Of a stretch of DNA of 64,000 bases, positions 17,195 to 25,575 are shown one piece after another; the first letter of the stretch is position 1; each line of letters begins with the position of its first letter. Source of the DNA: Rhodospirillaceae bacterium (lineage in GTDB: Bacteria; Pseudomonadota; Alphaproteobacteria; SP197); the NCBI GenBank assembly GCA_002722885.1, contig PBNE01000013.1:226831-290830 (forward strand), read 5' to 3'. Under the pieces are notes generated by a model, which searched no databases, was not told the origin of the DNA, and saw only the letters and a list, made by a program, of their open reading frames with translations. Made by a program: the position numbers and the translations under genes.

Positions 17195-17353
17195 CTATTT
17201 CTGTCCGCCGATCGAAGATCCCTGACGGATGCGCGCCATCTGGACCCGCAATGCGTCGATGCCGGGAAGAGGAACGACAGACAGTCCGGGGAGAAGCAGC
17301 ACACCCCGGGGCAGGGTGGGTTTGACGACCTGATTGTCGTTTGCAGTACGCAT
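17195..17353 (-). CDS. Small ORF of 52 codons, below the track cut-off
   Basis: Not in the ORF track. The ATG at 17353 has AAGGA at 7 nt spacing, and the frame reads MRTANDNQVVKPTLPRG followed by a hydrophobic leucine/proline-rich middle and a basic end, stopping at 17195. Its ribosome site and its position just upstream of the two-helix protein support it. Function unknown. Confidence 0.4.
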   Translation of the reverse strand: MRTANDNQVVKPTLPRGVLLLPGLSVVPLPGIDALRVQMARIRQGSSIGGQK

Positions 17354-17705
17354 AGGTTGTGTCCTTGCTTTGAATGTTTCCGTTTCTACGTGGCCAGAAG
17401 CTCGATAGATCAGTCAAAGCTGCCATGCGTGGAGCGCCCGACCCGGTTTTCCTGGTTGAGCCCTGGCGCCAACCGGAACCGGCGTTTCGACAAATGACCT
17501 CATTGTGTTGGGATTCGGAGGCACATCGTGTCTGTCCGACAGGTCAAATGCCGTCCGAAGCTCGCGTGTTGCACCCCAGGCGGCGCAACATCATCGCTTG
17601 AGAAGGCAGCACTGGACACCGTTCGCGGGAGTGACTGATGGTGCCCAGTACTGCCATAACCGCCCACACGGGCTGATCTATTTACGCGGACTCAGGACGA
17701 TCGGA
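17354..17705. other. 352 bp spacer with no supported gene
   Basis: Frames on both strands are short, lack ribosome sites and have shadow-like composition. It contains the 3' flank of the glutathione peroxidase gene and presumably the promoter of the small-ORF pair. Confidence 0.4.
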
Positions 17706-18275
17706 TCATTCGGCGTAGAGGATGTCTTCAATCGATTGCTGCAGGTCGCGAGATCCAGGGGTTGTCATACTGGAGAACCACCTCACGAAGTTGCCATCGC
17801 GGTCAATCAGGTACTTGAAGAAGTTCCACCGCGGTTGCCCGGCGAGGCCAGCCTGGTTTGCAATCCACGCGAACAGCGCATGAGCCTCGTCACCCTTGAC
17901 ATTTTGCTGCGTCAGCATCGGGAAATCGATTCCGTAGGTGACTTCGCAGAATGTTTTTGTCTCGTCGTTGCTGTCGTACTCTTGGCCGCCGAAATTGTCT
18001 GAAGGCACGCCCAGAACGACCAATCCGTCGACGCGGTAGCGTTCCCATAACATTTGGAGGCCTTCGTATTGTGGCGTGAAGCCGCACATAGAGGCTGTAT
18101 TGACCACCAACACCGTGTGGCCGATCAGATCATCGGCAGAAAGTTGGCCGCCGTCTAGGCTGGGCAAAGGTATCTCGGACCAGTTCACAGGAGAGGAGTT
18201 GGCAGTAGCGGTGCAGATTGTCATGGCGGCAGTCAGCGACGCAAAGCCGTAACGAATCCTTCGTGCCAGTACCAA
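17706..18275 (-). CDS. Exported glutathione peroxidase family protein
   Basis: Up to 189 residues. An N-terminal signal (YGFASLTAAMTICTATANS) is followed by the thiol-peroxidase fold: the peroxidatic Cys in VVNTASMCGFTPQYEGL, the second conserved block LGVPSDNFGGQE, and the WNFFKYLIDRDG segment carrying the catalytic Trp/Asn. The selenocysteine position is Cys, as usual in bacteria. Translation probably starts at the TTG at 18275, three bases after the chrR stop and behind GAGGG; ATG 18224 is an alternative that would lose half the signal. It is third in an rpoE-chrR operon, so it should be induced with the sigma factor and reduce periplasmic peroxides, including lipid peroxides. Confidence 0.85.
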   Translation of the reverse strand: MVLARRIRYGFASLTAAMTICTATANSSPVNWSEIPLPSLDGGQLSADDLIGHTVLVVNTASMCGFTPQYEGLQMLWERYRVDGLVVLGVPSDNFGGQEYDSNDETKTFCEVTYGIDFPMLTQQNVKGDEAHALFAWIANQAGLAGQPRWNFFKYLIDRDGNFVRWFSSMTTPGSRDLQQSIEDILYAE

Positions 18276-18278
18276 TCT

Positions 18279-18938
18279 TCAGACCCTCAAGAGCGGATCA
18301 ATGATACGGCCCAGGGGTCCCGTCAGCCTGAGGCGATCCGACGTCACCGCCAAGCAGATACAAGCCACCTGGTCGTCGGCCAGAGGCTGGTGATCAAGCT
18401 CTTGATCGGCGACCTGAATGTCCCCGCGCACATAGTTTCCGGTGATGTCGCTGAATCCACCTTCCAGAACAAGGGTCAGCTCGGTTCCTCTGTGACTGTG
18501 TTGCGGGACTCCGTGGCCCGGTGCGATACGCAGCATCCTGATCTTATGTCCGGGTTCCGCTGCAGGAAGAAAGGCCGTTTCAATCGCTCCACGACGATTC
18601 CAGGGAACGTCGCTGCCAAGCGAGGTCAGCCGGTCGCGCAAGGGTCGTGGAAAGGTTGCCAGCGCCGGCGGGACTGGGGGACGAGCGGGCCTCACTTCTG
18701 GCTCGCGCTCGTCTCGTTCGATCCGGGCCATCAGTGCTTCAAAATCGTCGCCGCGAGCTTGAGGTGGGTTTTCCCGATCTAGCATGGCGCCGCCAATGCG
18801 TTCGAGCGCTGAGACTTCGCGACGGCAGGCAGGGCACATGGCAAGGTGCGTGGCAATGATCAGGCTGAATGCGTCGCTCATGGCGCCCGTCGCATAGTCG
18901 AGCAGCAGCGTCTGATCGGGATGATGAGAGATGTTCAC
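18279..18938 (-). CDS. chrR: ChrR-family zinc-binding cupin anti-sigma factor
   Basis: A 219-residue two-domain anti-sigma factor. The N-terminal ASD binds zinc through H-x3-C-x2-C (ATHLAMCPACRRE, with an earlier His near SHHPDQT). The C-terminal cupin domain shows HSHRGTELTLVLEGGF and a second metal-site block (VADQELDHQPLADD). The start ATG overlaps the end of rpoE by 4 bp. In Rhodobacter ChrR holds RpoE inactive and releases it on singlet oxygen or organic peroxide; the same role is inferred here from sequence layout and gene pairing. Confidence 0.88.
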   Translation of the reverse strand: MNISHHPDQTLLLDYATGAMSDAFSLIIATHLAMCPACRREVSALERIGGAMLDRENPPQARGDDFEALMARIERDEREPEVRPARPPVPPALATFPRPLRDRLTSLGSDVPWNRRGAIETAFLPAAEPGHKIRMLRIAPGHGVPQHSHRGTELTLVLEGGFSDITGNYVRGDIQVADQELDHQPLADDQVACICLAVTSDRLRLTGPLGRIIDPLLRV

Positions 18939-19579
18939 TGCAAACCCTCCAAGGAGTGGCGCAACTTCTTCAGTGCCAGACGCAACCGCGATTTTACGGT
19001 GCCCAAAGGCAAGTCGAGCTGCATGGCGATTTCCGAATGAGACATATCCCTCTGGTACGCCATGGCAATCAGATCGGATTGCTCTACCGGCAAATACGAT
19101 AGGGCCTGGGCGAGAAGGAGAGATATTTGGCGATTGTTGGCATGGTCGTCGGGCAGCGGGCGATCGTCGACGTCCTCGATGACGGTGGCCGGATCGTCGA
19201 TGTCGACCTCAGGACGCGACCGGCGAGCCAGGTCGATACGTCTGTTACGAGCAATTGTGAAAATCCAGGTGGAGGCCGACGCCTTCGACGGATCGAATGT
19301 GGACGACCGCCGCCAGATCCTCGCAAACACGTCCTGAACAATATCGTCGGCCAGAGCCGTTGCGCTGCCTCGCTTTATGAGAAACGAACGGACGCGCGGC
19401 GAAAAATGCTCGAAGAGACGACGAAAGGCCGCGATATCTCTATCGCGACCAACGGCCATCAGATCGGCCTCATGGGATGATAATAAGGTAGTATTAAGTT
19501 CCGCGTGATCAGCCATGGGCTTCTCTAACCCTAGGAAATCAGGAGCGGCAAGCTCGTCGTCCGAAAGCTGTTGGAACAT
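18935..19579 (-). CDS. rpoE: RpoE-type ECF sigma factor, ChrR-associated
   Basis: 214 residues with sigma region 2 (FRRLFEHFSPRVRSFLIKRG, then DDIVQDVFARIWRRSSTFDP) and region 4 (LSYLPVEQSDLIAMAYQRDM, HSEIAMQLDLPLGTVKSRLR) joined by an acidic linker. The ATG at 19579 has GGGAGG upstream. Adjacency to chrR places it in the RpoE-ChrR ECF group that directs the photo-oxidative or singlet-oxygen response in alphaproteobacteria. A matching promoter-like site lies in its own upstream region, implying autoregulation, and the divergent lipid operon is a likely target. Confidence 0.9.
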   Translation of the reverse strand: MFQQLSDDELAAPDFLGLEKPMADHAELNTTLLSSHEADLMAVGRDRDIAAFRRLFEHFSPRVRSFLIKRGSATALADDIVQDVFARIWRRSSTFDPSKASASTWIFTIARNRRIDLARRSRPEVDIDDPATVIEDVDDRPLPDDHANNRQISLLLAQALSYLPVEQSDLIAMAYQRDMSHSEIAMQLDLPLGTVKSRLRLALKKLRHSLEGLQ

Positions 19580-19601
19580 GACACCTCCCGCGCACTTTTG
19601 T

Positions 19602-19631
19602 TATTTACGCAAGCCAACTGTTCCCGGATCA
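19602..19631 (-). promoter_or_regulatory. RpoE-type promoter for the rpoE-chrR operon
   Basis: Reading the minus strand: TGATCC at 19631-19626, an 18-base spacer, then TAAATA at 19607-19602. This closely matches the published RpoE consensus TGATCC-N18-TAAGA, about 25 bp before the rpoE ATG. Inferred autoregulatory promoter. Confidence 0.6.
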
Positions 19632-19642
19632 CAGCCTTCGGG

Positions 19643-19672
19643 TGATCCATTACAGTCTGCCGTGCGAAAAAG
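19643..19672 (+). promoter_or_regulatory. Possible weak RpoE-type promoter for the lipid operon
   Basis: Plus strand TGATCC at 19643-19648, an 18-base spacer, then AAAAAG. The -35 is perfect but the -10 lacks its leading T, so the call is tentative. It sits about 25 bp before the FAD gene start and faces away from the rpoE promoter. Confidence 0.4.
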
Positions 19673-19696
19673 GATCGTTATTCAAGAAGGTTCGTG

Positions 19697-21022
19697 ATGA
19701 AAATCGCTGTTGTAGGGGCGGGAGTTGCCGGTCTGGGGGCCGCTTGGGCCCTTTCCAGACGCCACGACGTGACATTGTTCGAGCAAGAAACGCGTGCAGG
19801 CGGTCACGCCAACACGCAACAAATTGAAATCTCCGGAAAGCCCGTTGCAGTGGATACGGGCTTTATCGTTTACAACACGCTCAACTATCCTCACCTGACC
19901 CGGCTCTTTGAAGCCCTTGATGTGCCGAGCAACGAAAGCGATATGTCGTTCTCCGTCTCGCTCGATGGTGGCCGCTGGGAGATCGCGGGACGTCCGTTGG
20001 GTTTGTTCGGCACGCGGTCGCAGATCGCGAGTTTGGCTCACTGGCGGCTCCTGGCCAACGTGGCTCGGTTCTTTCGGCATGCCGAAAGCGCGCTCAACGA
20101 TCCAATGACGTGCGATGAAACGCTCGGATCCTGGCTTGGCCGCCATGGCTATGACGCGGCGTTCGTGCAGCGTTTCCTGGCTCCGATGGCCGGTGCCATC
20201 TGGTCGTCTAGCCTCGACGGGATCATCGGCTATCCCGTGCGCTCATTCGTTGTATTTTTTCGGAACCATCAGCTTCTAAAGTTTTCGGGTCGCGTGCGCT
20301 GGCGCACCGTTTCCGGCGGCAGCAGCAGCTATGTGTCCCGCATTCTGGATGATTTTCGTGGAAATCTGCAGCTTGGCAGGCCGGTGATTGGCCTTCGTGC
20401 GGACGGGGCCCGACCACTCCTCGAACTGGCCGGTGGAGATATCACTGCGTTCGATGCGGTGGTTCTTGCCAGCCACGGTGATCAGTCAGCGCGCCTTCTC
20501 TTGGATGATCACGACGAAGAACGCACCGCGATTCTGCAATCGTTCCGCTACCAGTCCAATGAAGTCTGGCTTCACCGCGATTGTTCACTGATGCCACGAA
20601 GGCGCCGGTTGTGGTCGAGCTGGAACTACATCGGGGGCACCGACGGCACAGGGGATCACGCGATCGCCGTGAGTTACTGGATGAACCGGCTGCAGCGGCT
20701 TGATACCGACCAGGACCTGTTTGTCACGCTCAACCCGCCCCGTGCCCCAAGGGAGGATTTGGTTCACGCCCGACTTTTTTACGATCATCCGCAGTTCGAC
20801 CTGGCGACCCTGCGTGCCAAAGATGCCATGCATCGAATTCAGGGCCGTGGAGGTGTCTGGTTTTGCGGGAGCTACACGGGTTTTGGTTTCCATGAGGACG
20901 GTCTCCGATCGGGTCTCGACGTTGCGGCGGCGCTTGGAGCTCCGGCGCCGTGGTGGCGCGATGGTGGTTTGACAGAGGTCACCCCGACGAGGCCCGGCGA
21001 GCCGGAAGTCCTGGCGGCATGA
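19697..21022 (+). CDS. FAD-dependent oxidoreductase (amine oxidase/desaturase fold)
   Basis: 441 residues from the ATG at 19697 (AAGAAGG upstream; the track GTG is one codon earlier). An N-terminal Rossmann FAD site, KIAVVGAGVAGLGAAWALSR, continues with the second FAD motif TLFEQETRAGGHANT. The C-terminal FAD block is GVWFCGSYTGFGFHEDGLRS. The body matches the NAD(P)/FAD protein placed next to DUF1365 and CFA synthase in alphaproteobacteria, where members of this set are required for furan or methylated fatty acids. Predicted to act on acyl chains of membrane lipids. First gene of a five-gene operon with 4-bp overlaps. Confidence 0.85.
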   Translation: MKIAVVGAGVAGLGAAWALSRRHDVTLFEQETRAGGHANTQQIEISGKPVAVDTGFIVYNTLNYPHLTRLFEALDVPSNESDMSFSVSLDGGRWEIAGRPLGLFGTRSQIASLAHWRLLANVARFFRHAESALNDPMTCDETLGSWLGRHGYDAAFVQRFLAPMAGAIWSSSLDGIIGYPVRSFVVFFRNHQLLKFSGRVRWRTVSGGSSSYVSRILDDFRGNLQLGRPVIGLRADGARPLLELAGGDITAFDAVVLASHGDQSARLLLDDHDEERTAILQSFRYQSNEVWLHRDCSLMPRRRRLWSSWNYIGGTDGTGDHAIAVSYWMNRLQRLDTDQDLFVTLNPPRAPREDLVHARLFYDHPQFDLATLRAKDAMHRIQGRGGVWFCGSYTGFGFHEDGLRSGLDVAAALGAPAPWWRDGGLTEVTPTRPGEPEVLAA

Positions 21023-21804
21023 TGCGAACCTGGCACAGTTGCGTCTACATCGGGCAGGTGATGCACCATCGTCTGACGCCCAAGCGTCACAGGTTTGTGT
21101 ATGACGCGTTCACGATGCTCTTCGATCTCGATGAACTCGAGGCGCTCGACCAACGATTCAGGCTCTTCGGATACAATCGTCGCGCACCTGTGGCGTTCCA
21201 CGACGTCGATCATGGGCCCTGCGATGGTTCGGACCTCAGGGTCTGGGCCCAAACGGAGATACGTCGTGCCGGTCTTGTGGTGCCGAACGGGCCTATCCGG
21301 CTGCTTTGTTTGCCGCGTGTTTTCGGGTTCGCCTTCAACCCCCTGACAATCTGGTTCTGTCACGATCGGGCAGAGCGCCTGACTACGATCATCTATGAGG
21401 TCAGGAACACCTTCGGAGAACGGCAAAGCTATCTCCTTCCCGTCTGCAGTCAGGATGGGATTGTCCGTCAATCTTGCGCCAAGGCGTTTCATGTTTCGCC
21501 ATTCCTGCCGGTTGCTGGCAGCTACAGCTTCCGGTTGGCAAGGCCCGACGACCGCCTGATGGTGCAGGTGCGCCATATGCTAGAAGGCGAGGTGCGGTTG
21601 GTCGCTGTACAGACAGGTGAGCGCCGGCATCTCGAGGATGGCGCGTTGAGCCTTGCCTTGCGACGCTTTCCCTTTATGACCTTCAAGATTGTCGCCGCGA
21701 TCCATGTCGAGGCTGCGCGCCTGTGGCTCAAACGCTTGCCGGTCTTTCGTCATCGGCCAGCCAAAACACCATCAGTCATGGCGGGAGGCGGTGCTCCGCG
21801 ATGA
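21019..21804 (+). CDS. DUF1365 family protein
   Basis: About 261 residues starting at the ATG at 21019, which overlaps the upstream stop (ATGA), not at the distant track start. Family blocks are clear: HHRLTPKRHRFVYDAFTMLF near the start, RLLCLPRVFGFAFNPLTIWF in the middle (a strongly conserved DUF1365 segment), FHVSPFLPVAGSYSFR and LRRFPFMTFKIVAAIHVEA at the end. No catalytic role is established for the family. Constant neighbourhood with the FAD oxidoreductase and CFA synthase points to fatty-acyl modification. Cytosolic or peripherally membrane-bound. Confidence 0.88.
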   Translation: MMRTWHSCVYIGQVMHHRLTPKRHRFVYDAFTMLFDLDELEALDQRFRLFGYNRRAPVAFHDVDHGPCDGSDLRVWAQTEIRRAGLVVPNGPIRLLCLPRVFGFAFNPLTIWFCHDRAERLTTIIYEVRNTFGERQSYLLPVCSQDGIVRQSCAKAFHVSPFLPVAGSYSFRLARPDDRLMVQVRHMLEGEVRLVAVQTGERRHLEDGALSLALRRFPFMTFKIVAAIHVEAARLWLKRLPVFRHRPAKTPSVMAGGGAPR

Positions 21805-22493
21805 GGCCCGCTTCGCGACGATCTTTCCTGGCTGGGACGGTCGGGCTGGCCTTGATCCCCGGAAAGCTATTGGCCTTGTCGGGCAGCCGCCTCGAGTTCG
21901 AGGTCCATCGTGATAGCAAACCGATCGGCATGCATGCCGTTAACTTTCATAGTGGAGGCGACGACCTCGTCGTCGACATCGAGATCGACCTCGAGGTCGT
22001 TTGCGCCTGGGTGACGGTCTACCGGTATTCATATCGGAACCGTGAGGTTTGGAGGCGTGGGCAGCTCGTGCGCCTGGATTCCGAAACTCATGATGATGGG
22101 ACCGATTACCGTGTCTCCATTAGGCGGAAAGCCGAGACGCTGATGATCGAGGTCGACGGCCAGTTTCAGACCGTGCCAGGTCATTTGCTCACGACGGGTT
22201 ACTGGCACCCCTTGACCATCGAGCAGGATACACTGATCGACACACAGCGTGGCGGCCTGCTCGATGTCGAACACCGGCTCGGGGGCAATGAAACGGTGAC
22301 CTTCGACGGGATAATGTCACAGGCGCGGCGATTCGAGGTGTCGGGCGACCTGACCATGACGACTTGGTATGCCAATGACGGCCTCTGGAGCGGTCTGGCG
22401 TTCGACGCAAAGGGTTCATCCATCAACTATCGGCTCCGCAGTCGTCCCGACCCCGCGACATGGCAGTCGATCGTCGCGCAAACAGGGGGTTGA
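21801..22493 (+). CDS. Tat-exported DUF6134-like protein
   Basis: 230 residues from the ATG overlapping the DUF1365 stop. The N-terminus carries a twin-arginine-like signal (MRPASRRSFLAGTVGLALIP), then a beta-rich domain (LEFEVHRDSKPIGMHAVNFH, with TTGYWHPLTIEQDTLIDTQ near the middle) ending in SINYRLRSRPDP. This matches the DUF6134 type of periplasmic proteins found in the same cluster elsewhere. The exact role is unknown; lipid binding or transport is only a guess from the all-beta fold. Confidence 0.7.
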   Translation: MRPASRRSFLAGTVGLALIPGKLLALSGSRLEFEVHRDSKPIGMHAVNFHSGGDDLVVDIEIDLEVVCAWVTVYRYSYRNREVWRRGQLVRLDSETHDDGTDYRVSIRRKAETLMIEVDGQFQTVPGHLLTTGYWHPLTIEQDTLIDTQRGGLLDVEHRLGGNETVTFDGIMSQARRFEVSGDLTMTTWYANDGLWSGLAFDAKGSSINYRLRSRPDPATWQSIVAQTGG

Positions 22494-22497
22494 TGTC

Positions 22498-23265
22498 GTG
22501 CCGATCGGCGACGCGGGCAGCGGTTGCATCTGGATCACCGGCGCCAGCAGCGGCATTGGGCGGACTTTGGCCCTCAGACTTGCCAGCCGAGGACATGTGG
22601 TGGCAGCAAGCGCCCGGAACGCTGATGCACTCGACGATCTCAGGGCATTGCCGCTTGCCGGCCGTATCGTGCCATTCCCGCTCGATGTCACCGATGCCGC
22701 CGAGGTCCATCAGACGATTGTCGCTATCGAAGAAGCTTGCGGCCCCATTCATACTGCGGTCCTGAATGCGGGCACCTACCAGGCAATGGGGGTAGCGCGG
22801 TTCGATGCTGCCGAAGCCAAACGGCAGATCGATGTGAATCTTGTCGGGATCATCAATGCTCTCGATCCCCTCCTCAGGTCCATGCGCGGGCGCAGGTGCG
22901 GCCACATTGCGATGGTGGGATCCCTGACCAGCCGGTTCGGTCTTCCCCAGGCGGGGGTTTACGGCGCAACCAAGGCAGCATTGATCAATCTTGGCGAAGC
23001 GCTCCGTGTCGAATGTAAGACCTCAAGAGTCACGATCCAGGTGATCAGTCCAGGATTCGTTAAGACGCCATTGACCGACCGGAACCAGTTTCCGATGCCG
23101 TTTCTGGTGCCGGTGGAGCGTGCCGCCGAGATCATCGAGAAGGGATTGGCGACAAGAAGGTTCGAGATTGCCTTCCCCTGGCAGATGACACTTGCAACAG
23201 GATTACTGCGTTGTCTGCCCCGCGGTCTTGCCTTTGCGATCACCGGACAGATGCTGCGCCCATGA
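22498..23265 (+). CDS. Short-chain dehydrogenase/reductase (lipid cluster)
   Basis: 255 residues from the GTG at 22498, which follows AGGGGG and lies 4 bp after the previous stop; the longer track ORF runs through the previous gene. Cofactor motif CIWITGASSGIGRTLALRLA, NAG at VLNAGTYQAMG, active-site Ser in MVGSLTSRFG and YxxxK as VYGATKAALIN. The C-terminal hydrophobic tail (TLATGLLRCLPRGLAFAI) suggests membrane association. Likely NAD(P)-dependent reductase or dehydrogenase on an acyl or oxylipin intermediate of the operon. Confidence 0.88.
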   Translation: MPIGDAGSGCIWITGASSGIGRTLALRLASRGHVVAASARNADALDDLRALPLAGRIVPFPLDVTDAAEVHQTIVAIEEACGPIHTAVLNAGTYQAMGVARFDAAEAKRQIDVNLVGIINALDPLLRSMRGRRCGHIAMVGSLTSRFGLPQAGVYGATKAALINLGEALRVECKTSRVTIQVISPGFVKTPLTDRNQFPMPFLVPVERAAEIIEKGLATRRFEIAFPWQMTLATGLLRCLPRGLAFAITGQMLRP

Positions 23266-23723
23266 CTTCGTTGGAAACGCTGCAGACCTATGCCAAGTTT
23301 TTCGAGAACCTGTCTCTTTCATCGCTCGAACATCTCGATGACCTAGTCACCGAGGACGTTCGCTTTCGTGATCCATTACACGAGTTGCGCGGACGAAGTG
23401 CCGTGAAGCAGTTGCTTGCTGCTATGTTGCGGTCGATGCCGGATGTCCGCTTCCACATCGACGACTTGGCGCTCGGCCAACGTGGCGGCTTCCTTTCATG
23501 GACGATGCGAGCCAGCTTCAGAAGGCGCGACTTTGAGTTCGAGGGTGTGAGCGCCGTGCTCTTTTCGGCCTCCGGTCTCGTTTCATCCCATGTTGATCAA
23601 TGGGACGCCGCATCAAACGTTCACGCCAAAATCCCAGTGCTGGGCGCTCTTATACGATCCGTCAATCGCCACATTGCCAAGGCTTCCTATGGAAGTTCTA
23701 TCGATCGTGGCCGGGCGAACTAA
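23262..23723 (+). CDS. SnoaL/NTF2-like fold protein
   Basis: 153 residues, start overlapping the SDR stop (ATGA). The NTF2-like cone is recognisable: an N-terminal helix (LETLQTYAKFFENLS), LDDLVTEDVRFRDPLHELRG with the buried acidic/aromatic pair, SMPDVRFHIDDLAL and the terminal strands WTMRASFRRRDFEFEGVSAV with SSHVDQWD. Such proteins act as small isomerases, cyclases or lyases or as binding partners. Last gene of the plus-strand operon. Confidence 0.8.
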   Translation: MTSLETLQTYAKFFENLSLSSLEHLDDLVTEDVRFRDPLHELRGRSAVKQLLAAMLRSMPDVRFHIDDLALGQRGGFLSWTMRASFRRRDFEFEGVSAVLFSASGLVSSHVDQWDAASNVHAKIPVLGALIRSVNRHIAKASYGSSIDRGRAN

Positions 23724-23726
23724 TTT

Positions 23727-23747
23727 GCGTTGTCGATGTCACAACGC
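23727..23747. terminator. Convergent hairpin between the two lipid operons
   Basis: A perfect 7-bp stem GCGTTGT/ACAACGC with a 7-nt loop lies between the SnoaL and DUF3833 stops. Only a weak U-rich tail (CTACTTTT) follows on the plus strand, so terminator function is tentative. Confidence 0.4.
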
Positions 23748-23752
23748 CGTAC

Positions 23753-24211
23753 CTACTTTTCTGATGCAATTACCGTGTTTGATTGTGGCCGGATAAAGTC
23801 CAAAATCACCTCGCCCACACGAAAGCCGAACTTTCGTATGTCTGCCCTTGCAAGCATCACATCCTGATCGACTTGCACCACCCAGTCATTGAAGCACACC
23901 TTCACCTTACGGCTGCCAACGGACGCGAACATTTCATAATTCCAGTGGAGGATCGCACCTCGCAATTCTCCACAAGCTTCGCCCAGAACATCCTCGGCCG
24001 ATCCGCGCAACTCTCCATCCGCCTCACAGATTGTCCAGACCCGACTGTCGCGCTCGCCATCGTCAAAGAGAAACGATTCGTCGAGAACGAGTTTGGCTTC
24101 ATCCTTGCGGCCGACAATGTCGGCTCGGAAGCGCCGTCGCACGCGGCCTTTCCCGTCCACGACCATGCCCCAAGCCTGGATAGGCCCTTCAAAGAAGCGC
24201 GCCAGTTCCAA
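23753..24211 (-). CDS. DUF3833 family protein
   Basis: 152 residues matching the DUF3833 pattern: FFEGPIQAWGMVVDGKGRVR, then LDESFLFDDGERDSRVWTI and a C-terminal FGFRVGEVILDFIR. An in-frame TAA two codons upstream forces a TTG start at 24211, with no good ribosome site, so translational coupling to the CFA gene 26 bp upstream is likely. Other members often have a lipoprotein signal, and this one starts directly at the domain. It is part of the alphaproteobacterial lipid-modification set; function undetermined. Confidence 0.8.
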   Translation of the reverse strand: MELARFFEGPIQAWGMVVDGKGRVRRRFRADIVGRKDEAKLVLDESFLFDDGERDSRVWTICEADGELRGSAEDVLGEACGELRGAILHWNYEMFASVGSRKVKVCFNDWVVQVDQDVMLARADIRKFGFRVGEVILDFIRPQSNTVIASEK

Positions 24212-24237
24212 GTTTTATGGAAACGCCAGCGCTCGAG

Positions 24238-25449
24238 TCATGGCATGTCAAACGCGTAGAGGCCCACGTCGATCCTGCCGATCTCGAAGCCCACTTCGCA
24301 GTAGACCAGATAGTAGTCCCACATGCGCCTCAATCGCTCGTCGAAGCTCGACGATTTAATCTCGGGCCAAGCTCTGTCGAAGGCCGAACGCCAGCGACGC
24401 AAGGTTTCGGCATAGTCGACTCCAAACCGGTGGACCTCACCAGCGCGCAGGCCCGCATCGCTCAGTTCCTGCTCGATCCGTTCCGGCGAGGGCAGCATGC
24501 CGCCAGGGAAAACATGCGCCTGTATAAAGTCGGCACGTCGGCGATAGGTCTCGAAATGGCTTTTGTCGATCGTGATGACCTGGAGAACTGCACGTCCGGC
24601 GGCGTTCAGGCGTTCACGAAGGGCTGCACCATAGGTAGACCAGTACTGCTCTCCAACCGCCTCCATCATTTCGATCGAAACAATCCGGTCATAGCGGCCG
24701 TCGATATCCCGATAGTCGATCAGTCGGACGACAATTCGATCGTCAAGCCCAGCAGCAGCAACGCGGTTACCAGCCTCCTGATACTGCGCTTCCGAAATCG
24801 TTATTGCGGTGATGCGACAACCGATCGCTTGCGCCGCCCAGATTGCGAAGCCTCCCCAGCCGCAACCGATCTCGAGCACGTGATGGTGGGGCTCAATGCC
24901 GGCCATTTCCGCAATTCGCTCGTACTTGGCCTGTTGTGCGTGTTCCAGGCTGCGATCAAAGTCACCTTCGAACAGGGCAGACGAGTAGGTCATTGTGGGG
25001 TCGAGCCAAGCCCGGTAGAACTCGTTGGACAGGTCGTAATGACGCCTGATGTTGCGTCGGGAGCCGATGCGCGTGTTGGGCCTGAGCCGATGAATCAGAG
25101 TCGCGATGTGGTTCGTCAACCCGCCCTTCATGGCCGACACCAGCGGTCCTTCGTTGGCGAGGGCCCACTGCATGAGCCGCTTGAGATCGGGTGTGTCGCA
25201 CTCGCCGGCCATGTACGCCTCACTGAAGCCCAAAACGCCGCCGAGCCAGAGGCGCCAGAGCATGCGCGGCGACTGGATATCGACACGGGCGTCGGGTCCC
25301 AAAGCTTCGCCTTGGAAGCTCAGCGCTGGAAGCCCGGCGAATGTTATCTGTATAGAACCTTTGGTCGCGCGCCGGGCGATCCGTGCGGCCATGGACCGCC
25401 AGGCAAAGGCCAGCGGGTGCGGTGAGACTGTTTCAGGCGATAGGGTCAT
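24238..25449 (-). CDS. Cyclopropane-fatty-acid-synthase-like SAM methyltransferase
   Basis: 403 residues. A divergent N-terminal lipid-binding region is followed by the class I SAM fold: VLEIGCGWGGFAIWAAQAIG for SAM, ITISEAQYQEAGNRV, and IVSIEMMEAVGEQYW with the catalytic Glu/Tyr region. The end, YYLVYCEVGFEIGRIDVGLY, is a CFA-synthase signature. It transfers a methyl to unsaturated phospholipid acyl chains. In Rhodobacter, RpoE-controlled homologues in this gene context are needed for methylated and furan fatty acids. The start at 25449 lies inside a preceding 48-codon frame (ATG at 25579) that overlaps a truncated transporter stop, so a longer original form cannot be excluded. Confidence 0.88.
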   Translation of the reverse strand: MTLSPETVSPHPLAFAWRSMAARIARRATKGSIQITFAGLPALSFQGEALGPDARVDIQSPRMLWRLWLGGVLGFSEAYMAGECDTPDLKRLMQWALANEGPLVSAMKGGLTNHIATLIHRLRPNTRIGSRRNIRRHYDLSNEFYRAWLDPTMTYSSALFEGDFDRSLEHAQQAKYERIAEMAGIEPHHHVLEIGCGWGGFAIWAAQAIGCRITAITISEAQYQEAGNRVAAAGLDDRIVVRLIDYRDIDGRYDRIVSIEMMEAVGEQYWSTYGAALRERLNAAGRAVLQVITIDKSHFETYRRRADFIQAHVFPGGMLPSPERIEQELSDAGLRAGEVHRFGVDYAETLRRWRSAFDRAWPEIKSSSFDERLRRMWDYYLVYCEVGFEIGRIDVGLYAFDMP

Positions 25450-25575
25450 GAGCGCGTTTACGCAGGACCTCAGTTGGTGGATGAGTCAGGCGTTTCGGTT
25501 TTTCCGGAGTTCGCGCAGGTATGCTTGCCATCGCAAAAGGGCGCTCATGCCACACGCCACCGACCTGTGATTCGG

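Noticed and set aside
16772-17497. 241-codon plus ORF with a strong AAGGAGGGG in front
   Set aside because: Composition (Arg/His/Gly/Cys-rich, no fold-like pattern) is that of a shadow, and the minus strand has two better small ORFs with ribosome sites.
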